From NCBI GenBank assembly GCA_003117195.1, contig BDSI01000012.1:682001-746000 (forward strand): DNA of 64,000 nucleotides. The letters are read 5' to 3'. This document shows, piece by piece, positions 1 through 11,811 of this stretch (the stretch's first letter is position 1; every line of letters begins with the position of its first letter). Under the pieces are notes generated by a model. It saw only the letters and a program-made list of their open reading frames with translations. It was not told where the DNA came from and ran no database searches. Both the position numbers and the translations under genes were made by a program. The DNA comes from Eudorina sp. 2006-703-Eu-15 (Eukaryota; Chlorophyta; Chlorophyceae; Chlamydomonadales; Volvocaceae).

Positions 1-1961
1 AAAGCGGTCAACACGGACGCGCGCCCGGCCTGCAATGCGCGCGCAGCTCCAACAAGAATGCAACCGCCTCCCCGCCCCCGCGACATGATCTGCATTCTGC
101 CCCCACGATATTATCAGTTCGAAAGCGACTCGGCCCCGTGACCGACTGATCAGGGCCATTCTCGCATCCATCACATACGGTACGGGACAGTTCTCTTGTA
201 CTCAGCTCCTTCACCAGAGACGCCACTTGGAAACACAGAAACGCATGACATTCATATCAGGGTCAGGCTGGTCAGATCAAACACGTCAACGACGACAACA
301 CAGGCCTGTCGCTAATGATCAACCTGCTATGGGCAAGAAACTGCGACGACGCTGCACCGGCATGGGCCCTCGCCGCCCTTCCTGAAGACGGGAGAACGCT
401 ATTCCTGTGCCAGCAGGCTTTCAACCCAGTCATCCGTCCGCCCATCCGTCCGTCCTCGCCGCCCTCCAATACAACCAACATTTCCTGCGTCTGATCTCTG
501 ATGACATTCATTAGCCTAGCACCCAGCAACCCCTGTGCGCGTACCCTGTGTCGATTTTTACCGCAGGGCGCCCGTCGCCATCTCACCTAGCAGCTACCGC
601 CCCTGCTTCCGGGGCCAGACCTCCTAGAATATCCGTCCCCGGCCTCAGTTTATCAAATCAACATGTTCAATGCGCCATCGCTCTTTGTTAATGACAGCAC
701 CGCACAGAAAGTTAACTTTCGGGTACAAGCTAACGCGGACCCTCCCCCCAGGATGCCTGCCGTCCAACGCCACGACACGGTCACGCATGCGGTGCGTCAC
801 CGGCGGAAGTGTCCCTGCCATCGCCTCCGCGCCCAGCTGCCGGCGACAGAAGCCCTGCACGGCTGCAACCGGTGCCCGCCCCCTTTCCCCCGGCTCCAAG
901 TTCCATCAGCGCCCCACCCCACGAAATGAGTCCATCGTCCGCGCGCACGACCCGGCACCCTCAGGCAGTGGCGCCGTCGCCGAGGCATGCCGCCGACCCA
1001 CACGAAGCCGCATACCTCACATGCAAGTTCATGGGAAACAGCATGCGCGACCTGAAGTATTATTGAACCACGAACGACAACATGCTCTTCTCAACCGCAG
1101 TCTCCTGGCCAGCACCGCGCGCAACGGACATAGCCACGCCACCCGCGGCGGCGGCACCCCGGGGCCCCGTTTGGAGGCACCCGCTTTGCAACCCAGCCGT
1201 GCCAGTCAGTCGCGACACGCTCGAGGGACGGCGACCCTTCACGGCGACAAACACCGCCGTCGGCTCGTCCGCCCCTTTCCGGGTTGTCGGGCCACGGTCA
1301 ACCAGTTGCCGGCGCGGCGGGCACGCCAACCGAAATGTGCTGCCTCAGCTCTGGGGGTCGGCGCCGCGGCAGCGTTATGGGGGCTTTGGGAAAGTACAGC
1401 ATCGCGGCATCGGGCTCCTATGAAACCAGCCCGACCCGACCCGACCCGACCCGACCCAACCCGGCTTCCTCTCGCGTGCGCCTGGAGGCCGTTGGAGTAC
1501 CAGCAGGTGCTTTGCTGTTTAGTTCTGAGCGCTGCAGCAACCAAACCGTTTGCCGACACATCACATGCATCACCACACATTACTTATTGGTCGCGCTGTG
1601 CATCCCTGCATCTGCAGACGTGGCAGCACCACGATACAACCGCACGACATAGACAGACAGACAGACAGACAGGCAGACAGACACACGGACTGCGTACGCG
1701 CTGAGGTTCCATCCAGCGCAGCTTGTTGCGGGGCAGCCAGGACGCTGGACGCAAGGATAGGACTCCAACGACGGGACACCACCGGCATCGCCATCTGGGG
1801 GCACGCGGCCTGCGACCGCCACTCATCCGCCACTCATCCGCTCCGCCCCACAGACGGCTCCGTAATCGCTTCGCTCTCACCACGCAGGCTCTGCGGACAT
1901 CCGGGCCCCCCTTCCGGACAGACACCACCCGAGACCCAGCCTCCTCGCCTCGCCCTCGTCC
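1..1961. other. Non-coding flank downstream of DGD1
   Basis: No open frame here resembles a known protein, and none shows convincing splice structure. The stretch lies beyond the DGD1 stop codon, so part of it is presumably DGD1 3' UTR. I found no TGTAA signal on the minus strand, so the transcript end is not placed. Simple repeats are present: ACCCG-type pentamers near 1434-1461 and GACA tetramers near 1650-1684. Confidence 0.5.
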
Positions 1962-4900
1962 TCACTTCGCCGCGACCTCAACTGCTGGCCTGTCGCCACC
2001 AGTAACAGCGCCCGCAACACCTTGACCTGCAGTTGCCGTACCCGCTGCCGCCGGCGGCTGCGGCGCCGACGCCGCCGCTGCCGCGGCTGCTGCCGTGGCC
2101 AGGTGCTGCACGGGCGCACCGGGCCGCAGCTGCAACACGCTCGGCGGTGCACGCGGCTGGTGCTGCTGTTGTTGCTGCTGCTGCGGTGGCGCCGGCTGCT
2201 GCTTGCCGTCCGCCCCTCCGTACGCGCGGCGGGCGCGGTTTTTATCGTCGAACAAGCCACCCACGTCGTTGTCGGACGGCTGGTAGTCGGTGATCCGCAC
2301 CGGCATGTCGCGCGTCTTGGCGCCTGCGCGGTGGAGACCATCGATTCGGTGGACACAAGTTGTGAAATGATGATCGGCGAGGAAGCTGGTGACATGGGCC
2401 CTCACGTTTACAGACAGGCAAAAAACCCATTCGTCGGTTAATCACATCCTCCTGGATGAGGGAGGTGGGCGGAGCCGTCCCGACCTTCCCCCTCTTGTCA
2501 ATAAAGGCAGCGAAACCGCGAAACGTCACCGAATGGGTATTAGCACTTGTCCAGTTGCCCGACGTTGCCGTTGAAGTGTTGACGTCGTAACCCAACCTCC
2601 CAACTATCTCCCGCCCACCCACTCCTGCCCGCCCGGCCGCCAATGCCCCAACCCGCACCTGCGCCCGCCGCAACGCGCAGCCCCTCCACGCCCGTCAGCA
2701 CGTTGTGCGCCGCCGCCAGGACGTTGTCCAGCGCCACGTCCAGCGGCCCGATGGTGCCCGGCTGCAGCTCCGCCACGTCCAGGAAGCGCTCCGTGGCCGC
2801 CTCCCAGGTCAGCGAGTGGAGCTGCTTCGGCGTCAGCGGCTGCGGCTCCGTCGTCAGCGCGCGGCGCAGCTGGCTCGAGAACTCGTCCTTGTCCCTGCGC
2901 ACGACGCATTAATGCGGGGAGGGGGGGTCCGGCGGGGTATAGGAAATTGGTAGACATATTCAAACTGCGCTGCTGCTGCCAGAGATCAGGTCCGATGAGG
3001 CACCGGCCGGGGGCCAGCGGGACCGCAGGCGCCCTGGCCCGTGCCGGGAATCCGTGTGGCGGGATGTGCGGCGGACGACTGGGGGCGCATAGCTGTGTGC
3101 GCCCTGACCTGGTGACCCGGCTGGGTGACGCGGCTGCACGCGCTGCGCGCCGCGCACCTGTAGATGAGGCAGTTGGGGAACTGCTCGAAGAACTTGTTGG
3201 AGGGGTGCTCCGCGCACACCACGAACTTGCCCATGGCCAGCGCCTCCGCGGTGGTGGTGGCGACCACGTCGGAGAGCGACGGGTTGATGAACACCTGCGC
3301 CGATGGCGGGGCATAGTCGCGGCATGACTCGGTCGGCTTCTTCGATTGGAAATGGATAGACCGGTGTGAGGCAGGCGCGCGATGCCACGGAAGGGGCCTT
3401 CCAGGGACGCTTCCAGGGACGCTTCCAGGGTTAATAAATGGCAGGGCTGCACAGTGAAGGCGAGAAGTTGCGAACCTGCCGGGGGTCGTGTTCGTGTCAC
3501 GCGGTCTTCATTCTCGGCATGCAACGCGTCGTAACTGCGTGACGTGATGTTTTTGTGTGTCACCATCAATGGCCTGCGCCTGCGTGGCCCCGCTTGCCTG
3601 GCCCCCCACGACCACAGAACGCAGGAGGAGGAGGAGGTATGATCGGGCCGCAGGTGTCCGCCTTGCAGGGCCCTCACCTTGTAGTCCTGCAGGGACGAGT
3701 CCGCGTGGTCGCGAGCCCCCAGGAAGCTCAGGTTCAATCGGCGGCGTGACGCCTCCTCCTCCACCGCCTGCTCGAGCAGAGGACAGAAGCAGAGAAGCAC
3801 ACGGACTCGAGCAGAGGACGGAAGCACAAGCACACGGGACACAGCAGCACCCGGCCGCGCGGACGAACGCGGCTCCCCGTGAGCACCACGTCATGAGCAG
3901 CACGACAGCAGCACGAACAAGCACGCACACGCCAACCACGATGGCACGAACACGTGCCGCAGCTGACGTGGCCCACGCCGCGTTCCGGAGCGCCCGTATG
4001 CTCGTATGCAACCGCCCGCGTTTGGCTCCCTTGTGTTTGGTGAAGAGATCCAGCATTTCCCCCCGGATCACCACCAATACGGTTTCCTGCAAGTACTGGA
4101 TTTCGTCTCAACGCGTGCTCGGTATATAAGGGTTCGTTCTGGCCTTGCTTTTTGTTTGTATCCCACCTCCCGCGTCCCAGACACACACACGAGCACGGCG
4201 GGCCTCTTATCTAAACACACGAACAGCTGTGCCCCCGCCAATTCCGCAACCTCCCCAACGCGCCCCCTCCAGCGCCCGCCCCACATCCAGGCCCCGCTTC
4301 GCCAGTGCAGGCACGCGCCTTAAGGTCCGGGCCGCTGCCGTACACATCCACGTGTATCCGCTCTCCGGTGCGCTCGCTGTGCTCCCTCAAGCGGTCCAGC
4401 AGCTCCGTGTAGCCCTTGGCCCACAGCACCTGGACACACGGGCCGGGCGTTTCAACGTTGGCCCAAAGTTTCTAAGTCGGGCGCATTTGAATCAAAGGCG
4501 GGCGCATTTGAGTCAAAGGCGGGCGCATTTGAGTCAAAGGCGGGCGCATTTGAGTCAAAGGCGGGCGCATTTGAGTCAAAGGCGGGCGCAATATGTTTCC
4601 AATAGTAATACGTGCCCATGGCCACCACCCCCACAACACCCGAACCTCCGCCGACCCGAGCCACCACCCAGTCGGCGACCGGCGCCCACCTACCTTGCCC
4701 AGGAAGTAGACGTCCTTGCTCCAGGGCTTCTCGCCGGACGCCGCCTGCTGCGCCTTGTGCTGGCCGACCTGCAACGAACCGACCAGATGGGAGAACCAAA
4801 CACACCACTCCAATTCACCGCGCGATGATGCGCACGAGGGCGTCCCCACGCGGCGCTCCCTCTTCAATTACGCTTCGTGCTTTTGCGTTATTTCACCGTG

Positions 4901-7900
4901 TAATCCTTGTCGGTCTCGATCGGGGTTTTCCTTCCCGCCCCTGGAGGCCGGGGTGGCACTCGAGGTGGTCCCCGTGCGCAGTACAACGCATTCCGGCCAC
5001 ACGTGCGTGCTTGCTTGCACCCAGGCACCCCTTGGATTCCGCGGGCCGCGGGCAGCAACCCCCAATCCACAATCACACCTGCAGGAAGGACGGCGACACG
5101 CCGTGGACGAACATGGTCTCCTGCCGCGGCAGCGGCTGCACGGCGTCGCTGAGCTTGATGACCTTGTGGCAGTAGATGCGGCACATCCAGGCGTTGATGT
5201 GCCTGCATTTGCGGGGGAGGGAGGCGGGCATAGGAAACTGATAGACTGCGCTGCTGCCAGAGGAAACGTCCGGTGAAGAATCAACTGTACCAGGATCTCC
5301 AGCGATGTGACGACGGGTGGGCGGGGGCCAGCCCACAGAGCCCTCAGGTGAACAGCTGTCTAGTAAAACCCGACTGCAACGATCCGACTCTCGGAGTCTC
5401 AGAATCAAACTTTGTTTCGCCCAATCAAGCCCAGCGGTCTCTCTCCTTATTCTTCCCTTCACCTCCCTTTACAACCGCCTGAACAGCACGCTGGTTCTTT
5501 TCCCGGTGCGCACGCTTGGGTGCTCCATCCCGCGGCGAGTCCCCCTCTCGGCAACACCAAGAGACATCCTTCGAGGCCCTTCCCCGCCGGGCTTCGCTCA
5601 CTTCAACAGCGCCTCCTTCACTTGGCCGCCCTCCTCCCGCCGTGCATAGTCCAGGTAGTTGGTGTGCATCACCCCCACCACATGCGCAAACTTGTCGGTC
5701 CAGCGCCGCCCGTGGTGGTACCTGCGAAAGCGATAGCATCCACCGACACCAATCAACACCACCCGTGAGCACATGGCGCGTCACGACGCGGCGGCGATGG
5801 ATGGGGTGGGTGGGTGGGCTGTGCCCGTCGAAAGAATCCCCACATGAAGTCATTCAGCTGGCGCGGCGATCACGTCCGAACTTCACAAGTTTTTATTACA
5901 AGTTTTCATTAGAAAACACAGGGGGCGTGTCACATTATGTTACCTCTACACGTTTGCTTATCGAAAAGCACAGGGGGTGCGCTACATGGTGAACTCCTAA
6001 CAATATGCAATGACGCAGTCACGACGAGAAGGCGTGACAGCTCATGGCCGCCCGGCATCATGAGATGCTTTCTCGAGACTGCTCGTGGTCGCCTCGGAAT
6101 CATGAGGTGCCCCGGATGCCTGCCAAGTTGCCATGCACTTCGACAACATCCCCCCGCTTCCTGTGGATCCCCAAATACGATATGCGTACGGGTAGCTGTG
6201 AAGCTGCCATCACCACATCCGGAACCTCACCAGTTGAGATGCTCCGGCTCCTCCAGCACCGCCACGTCCGCCTCGTGGTCGGGGATCACGGTCGTGATGT
6301 CGCCCACGGGCAGAATGCTGCCTGCGGCGTCGGCGCAGTGCACAGCGTCCCTTGTTCCGCCGAGAGCACAGCACAACACATCCCAGCTTCCCAGGGCCCA
6401 TAACGACTCGGGCCATCCTACCCGGCATTTCGTGAAAATCTGTGCTCGGTTCTGCGCTTCAACTCGTGTGAAGATCGCTGCCCCGATGCCCCCCGTGCAT
6501 ACATGGCCGGGTAACATACATGGCCGGTTTCCCGCCCCCCCATCGCCCCGTGAGGCATCCACCTGTTCGGAAATCTCACCTCCCCTCCGCCGGACCTGTT
6601 CTCTGGCAGTCAACCCAGTATGCATACGTCTGCCAATCCTCCTATACCATCCTCCACCGCCCGCGTTACGCGCATGCCGCCGAGCACATGACGACCTTCC
6701 CTATGGCCGACTGCGACCCAAGCGCCCGCCCCACGTGCCTTTCTCAGCTGCGTATCGGCCGGGGTAGAACGCCACCTTGAAGTTGCACTCGAGACCGGTG
6801 CGGTTGCGGGCCCACTGCCGCACAAACTCCTCCTGCAGGCGGCAACGGCCCCAGCCGACAGAGCATTTAGTCCATTCGTCCCTCAATCCTGTTCCTCGAT
6901 GATTCGGCACAACTTGCTGACTCGACACATGCCAACGTCATCCCCCATGACAGCCCCCGGTCCCTCGCCCTGCCGCGCAGTTCTGTAAGCTGGCCCAGAC
7001 CTGACGAAGCGCGCATCGACCAGCAAGCCCCAGCACCGTTCCCCCAGCAAACAACCTGTCGCCACACGCCCTCCTCTTTTTACGCAGGTGCCGCTCTGAC
7101 CTGCTCTTCCGGCGTATCGAAAGTGACGTCCGCGGGGAAGACGCGCTGCTGGTCGGCCTTCGACAGCCAGGGCAGCACCAGGGTCACCTTGCGGTCGCCG
7201 CTGCTGGCCAGGTACGCGGCACGCAGCAGCGGGTTCACCGCCGTCCCGGTCAGCCAGGGCAGGCTGGCGGTCGTCACGATCGCCACCTGGCGCCCAGCCT
7301 CCCGCAGCGACGAGCCGCGCAGCACCGCCAGCCGGCGGTTGTGCTCCAGTCCCTCGATGTACTTCTCAAACGGCGCGTACCACTCCGTGGACGCGGACGC
7401 GCTGTCGGTGCCGTCACCGAAGGCCTGCGCGCCGTCCGCCAGCTCCGCCTCCCGCGCGCGGAGGTACCGGGGGAAGATGGCCCACGGGCCGATGACGAGC
7501 TCCGACCCAGATCCCGACGGCTCGCCCGCGCCACCGCGGCCGTTCGGGCCCGGGGCGGGTGACGTGGAATTGCCCGGTTCGCCCCCCTGGGCCGTCGAAT
7601 TGGGGACGGCCCAGGGTACCAGCGCCATCGTGGTACCCAGGCCTGCCGGTGGAGGGGTCTGCGCGGCGCCTGACGTGGCCAGGTTCTGCTGCAGAGCCGT
7701 GCCCAGCATCTGTAAGTTTTGCTGGCAGTTGGCTGCTGTTTGCTGGATGCTGAGCTGCGCGGACTGCAGCGCGAGCCTGGACCGGGATATGATGGTTTGC
7801 GCGACCGCCTCCAGGTTGCGCGCGACCGCTTCATTGGCAACCCAGGTATCCGACAGGTCCTGCAGCGCTGGCGCGGTCGGGACGCGCGGGAAAGTCCTGA

Positions 7901-8465
7901 CCAACGTTGGCGGAGTGACGTCGGGAGCGCGTTGATTATGAAGCTGGTCCTTGGTCGCAGTTGAGCTGTCGTCCTCGCCAACACTAAACGTCCAGTGCTT
8001 TCCTCCCTTCCAGTGCTGCGGAGAGTCCAGCGAAGTTTCAGAAGCCGAACGCTTCATGAAGTTGGTCAGTGCCAGCGCACTGTTGTTAGTACCGTTGTTA
8101 ACGCGGCGCAGCAGGTCCCAGTCCTCAGCTAAACCTGGTGATTGTGACGTGAGCAGTGTCTCTGGCGGCTTGAACGAGCCCACGCGCTGCCTCGCCTCGT
8201 TGCGAAGAGTGCGCTCCCATGTCTCATACCCCGATACCAAGCGCTGGACATCAGGATTTTGCTTAGCATACAGAACGATGCTGTTCGCGTTGCTTGCCGC
8301 AACAGCGCGAAGTGTTGCTGCGGCATCTGAAAATGGAGTCGGACTCGGGCTTCCCGGAGGCAAGGAGCCAAGTCCGCTTGTGAACGCCGCCGCCCGGCCG
8401 GGAACTGACCACGCAAACACTTTCAGGGGACCATCCCCATCGCCATCACTGTGATTGTAGGTCAT
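1962..8465 (-). CDS. DGD1: Digalactosyldiacylglycerol synthase (DGD1 type), 11 exons
   Basis: Transfers galactose from UDP-galactose to MGDG to make DGDG, in plants at the chloroplast outer envelope. Exons on the minus strand: 8465-7101, 6832-6735, 6317-6231, 5721-5602, 5202-5079, 4768-4694, 4429-4319, 3767-3678, 3294-3158, 2894-2659, 2323-1962; all phases join, giving 934 residues. The start ATG has an in-frame TAG two codons upstream. Residues 1 to about 390 are a DGD1-like N-terminal extension. The GT4-type catalytic part follows, with [52 protein letters not shown] and [20 protein letters not shown]. After WEAATERF there is an unusual tail of about 160 residues rich in Gln and Ala. Intron 7 needs a GC donor at 4318-4317. 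Intron 2 can be spliced two ways with equal protein length. VIPP1 lies divergently upstream. Family assignment is firm; DGD1 rather than DGD2 rests on the N-terminal extension. Confidence 0.93.
2938..2984 (-). repeat. A-type intronic repeat copy (DGD1 intron 10)
   Basis: Contains GGAAATTGGTAGACATATTC followed by an ACTGCGCTGCTG box on the plus strand. In gene sense it is the forward form, close to the 3' splice site of intron 10 of this minus-strand gene. Confidence 0.75.
4479..4583. repeat. 21-bp minisatellite in DGD1 intron 6
   Basis: Five tandem copies of a unit starting GGGCGCATTTGAGTCAAAGG, followed by a truncated sixth. The array lies inside the intron between exons 4768-4694 and 4429-4319. 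Confidence 0.9.
5229..5263 (-). repeat. A-type intronic repeat copy (DGD1 intron 4)
   Basis: Same family, with the middle shortened, 26 bp before the 3' splice site and in forward orientation relative to the gene. Confidence 0.65.
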
Positions 8466-8747
8466 GTCCTATGTCATCAGTGTACAAAGCTTTGCTTAAG
8501 AGCAGTTGGAAAATTTGCCAGCACAATTAGCTTCTTTGCAGCACTCCAATATTTGATAACCAAGTCAAGACCTCAAACGGGTATGACACAGTGGAAAGTG
8601 CATGGCATGTACGTCGCTGTGAGAAGGTTCCTGGGCGGGATGATCAATCAAAACAATGCTCTTTGTGATTCTTACCATGCATGCAGATTAAGGCTGACAG
8701 TGAATAATTGAACTTCTGTCCTGTTCAATCCCTATCAGTCCGGAGAA
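8466..8747. promoter_or_regulatory. Divergent promoter region between DGD1 and VIPP1
   Basis: Only 282 bp separate the two start codons, so both promoters and both 5' UTRs must fit here or overlap. The stretch is clearly richer in A and T than the flanking exons. I see no unambiguous TATA box in either direction. Confidence 0.6.
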
Positions 8748-10759
8748 ATGCAGCTGCACGCGAAGAACGTTCGCCTTTGCTCCGCTGGCCGCCAGCGCAG
8801 CGCTGTCCGCCCCGCGGGTGAGGCTATCATGCTACGTGTAGCGTGGCGGAAGCCCGTGATAGTGTGGTGCAGCTCGTTGATTGCTCCTGGCCTCCTGGTC
8901 GCAGTGGTCGGCGTTCGCCGGCAGGGCCGCAGGGCGGTTGTTGTCCAGGCGAATCTATTTTCGCGCGTTACGCGGATTGTCAGCTCTTGGGCGAACAACG
9001 TCGGTAGGTTTCGTTCGTTGTCATGGTTCTACCTGGAGGAATCCAACCTGCGACTGTGTAACTGCGCAGTGAGCACTGCCGAGGACCCCGAGAAGCTGTT
9101 GGACCAGGTTGTGGAGGAAATGCAAAATGATCTTATCAAGATGCGGCAGGCAGCGGCGACGGTACGTTGCACGGTGCTGTGGCCACCCACGTTCCCTCCT
9201 GAGCACCACATCCTTCCGTTCCCTGCGCAGATTCTTGCCCAGCAGAAGCAGATTGAGGCCAAGTACAAGCAGGCCCAAACGACGGCGGTAAGTCTCCGTT
9301 CATGATGAGGCACCAACCCAAACTCGCCACTCACGTCGGCTGCAACAGCCCCGAACCTGCGGTGCCGGTTGCCTGACGAGTACACGTTGACCCATGACAG
9401 GATGACTGGCTTCGTCGGGCAGAGCTTGCAGTGCAGAAGGGCGAGGACGACCTCGCCAAGGAGGCCCTTAAGCGCAGGAAGGCCAACCAGGTGCGCCTTG
9501 CCATCTCGTGCCTGGTGGTACAGCACAGCACCAGGAACCAGATTTTTCTAGAACCTTCCACAAGCCAGCACCAACGAAACCCCACTCCAGAACCCTCCAG
9601 CGGTCAGGTTGTAGACCCGGGAACACGAACCAGCAGGCAGCTGATCAAGGAGACCATCCGTGTGGTCACGGATTCGTTCCCGGGTGTCCTGAAAGCTGGC
9701 CACACCTTCCAGGCTGCGGATGACAGTGGCTGTTGCGCAAGCAGCAAACCAACGTTGGGTGACATGCGGCGCACAGTGAAGAGGTCCGAGGTGTGGGGCG
9801 CTGACGGGAGCCGGCACAGACATTGTCCTTCGCTCCGGCCTGTTTCGCGTTGTAGGAGCAAGCTGACACGTTGAAGGCCCAAGTGGACCAGTTGTCCGCT
9901 GCCAGCAATGACGTGCTGAACAACACGCGCGCGCTGGAGGCCAAGCTGAGCGAGGCGCGTAGCAAGAAGGAGACCCTGAAGGCACGCGCGGCGTCGGCCA
10001 AGACCAGCCAGCAGATCCAAGAGATGATGGCGGGCCTCAACACCAGCAACGCCGTGGTTGCGTTCGATAAGATGGAGCAGAAGGTCCTGGCGATGGAGGC
10101 GCAGGCGGAGAGCACCAAGATGCTCGTGGGCAGCGACACCGTCGACAACCGGTTCAAGGCGCTGGAGAGCGGCACGGGTGGGTGACAGGAGTAGAGCCGG
10201 GGCGAGCTTGGAGGGACACGGTCTGCATGAGGACGCCCGTGGCATGCCACCGCCATCCCGCGCTGACATGCGCCCAAAGTTAGCCGCCCAAACAGTCAGA
10301 GGATCCTGAAGACGTGTTCCTTTCGTGTCTCTTTATTTGCCGTGCGTCCAACTGAGAAGGGCACTGATAGTCGTTGACCCGGCGGCCAGGTCTTGAGGCC
10401 TTGAATACCCATTGGCAGGAACTCTTCTTCCCCTGTTCATATGGCATGCGCTATCTGCGGACGGATGTTTGCATCATCCTGGCTTCTTGACGACGGCACT
10501 GACTGCTGCCATTACACGGCACTGGCCACGCCAGTCATGCTGAGCGCTGCCGAGCAAGCTGTCACGAACCACTCACTCCTCCCCCTTCCTGTTCATTGTG
10601 TGCGTGTTTGCTGGCGCAGTCGATGACGAGCTGGCTGCGCTGAAGCGCGGCATGATCAGCTCCAGCAGCACCCCCGCAGCGCTGCCGGAGGGGCGGCCAA
10701 TTCAAGACGCACTGGATCTCGAGCTGGAGGCCCTCCGGCGGAAGGCGCGCGCGGAATAA
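8748..10759 (+). CDS. VIPP1: VIPP1/PspA-family thylakoid membrane protein, 7 exons
   Basis: A plastid IM30/PspA-family ESCRT-III-like protein that forms rings and rods on thylakoid and inner-envelope membranes and supports thylakoid biogenesis. Exons: 8748-8817, 8905-9003, 9070-9161, 9231-9287, 9401-9490, 9856-10177, 10620-10759; phases join to give 289 residues, a usual VIPP1 length. Residues 1 to about 38 are Arg/Ser/Val-rich with few acidic residues, a typical transit peptide. Then come the amphipathic start helix (ANLFSRVTRIVSSWANNV), TAEDPEKLLDQVVEEMQ, DDWLRRAELAVQKGEDDLAK, and the long coiled coil with TLKAQVDQLSAASNDVL and SNAVVAFDKMEQKV. A C-terminal tail VDDELAALKRGM...LELEALRRKARAE ends the protein; such an extension separates VIPP from bacterial PspA. 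Chlamydomonas also has a stress-induced VIPP2, which the sequence alone does not exclude. Confidence 0.92.
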
Positions 10760-11811
10760 GCGGCGGGCTGCCTGTGTTGGGATTGACATCGCAGCGGCAC
10801 GCCTTGGGCGTCGGGGCAGGTGGCGGGCTGCGTTTGATCACGCCGTGGGTCCGAGCCTGACGTCTGCTCCGCAGCAATGATCAACTTGTCGGCCATCGTC
10901 GCTGCAATCAGGGTGTCGAAACATTCAAGAGGTGCTGGAGCGACCAGAGAGAGCACTTGCGTTACGACTTCAAAGAGCGATGAGGTCTAGGTTTTTTTCT
11001 CTGAGGACTGAAGCGGAGTTGGGTGCGGAGCGGGGGTGTACAGAGGGGATGAGATGCAGAGGTCTGAAGGCAGCGGACGGCGCTGCTGTGCCTCTTTGGG
11101 AATGGCAGTGAGAGCAAGCACAGATGTGCCCCCGCAAATGTGGGGTCCAGGAATTCCGGCGATGGGTAACGATGATGACGGGTGGCAAACTGCGCAGGAG
11201 CTGTCCAACGCGTTGGTCGGTTTGCTAGGACATCCCAGCACCTTCCAAATTTTTTCAGGCGTGTGTGAATACGGGCTCCCCCTTGCGCGGAGACGGCTAG
11301 CCCTGACGTGCTGGCAAAGAACATTTCGTGAGCTGGAACCTGGCTGTAACATAACGTGAGCGGCGCGAGAGGCGCGAACGCGCACGGAGATCGTTTAAGT
11401 GCACGTCTGCACCGCATCTCCCCCGGAAAGGGTCTCGGCGTGAAGGGGTCATGCCCTCAGGGGGCAACCACCTTGCGTACCTGCCGGAGCAGCAATCGGC
11501 TGGAGTTGGGCTGCAACCAGGCACATGAACCTTGTGTGAAGGAACCGCGCCAGCCAGAGGTGTTTGGTGACGGGTTTAGAGACGGCATGCGCACGACTCG
11601 CCGTATTACCGGTCAACTTCCATGGCCCTCTGAAACACCTGAGTTACAATGCGTTTCATGTTTCGTGTCGGCACAAGGATATATTGATGAAGTCGAAAGT
11701 CAATCTTTAGCAACTTTAGGTCAATTCCTCTGAACTTGGCAGTTGACAACTCCCGATGGGTCCGTTGGCGGGAGCTCCGCCTTGGTGTTGAGGGACTGAA
11801 AAACGAATCAT
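10760..11811 (+). other. VIPP1 3' UTR and VIPP1-TAF2 intergenic region
   Basis: No coding exon is recognised. The left 0.6 kb is probably VIPP1 3' UTR. The rest should carry the TAF2 promoter and 5' UTR, because TAF2 starts at 11812 on the same strand. I see no clear promoter box. Confidence 0.5.
11345..11349 (+). terminator. Candidate UGUAA polyadenylation signal of VIPP1
   Basis: TGTAA lies 586 bp after the VIPP1 stop. It is the first such motif I see downstream on this strand and matches the usual volvocine polyadenylation signal. Confidence 0.5.

Noticed and set aside
670..1704. Plus-strand open frame of 344 codons in the left flank
   Set aside because: Composition is typical of chance frames in GC-rich DNA, with no recognisable domain. 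It includes the ACCCG and GACA simple repeats, and it lies in the probable 3' flank of DGD1.
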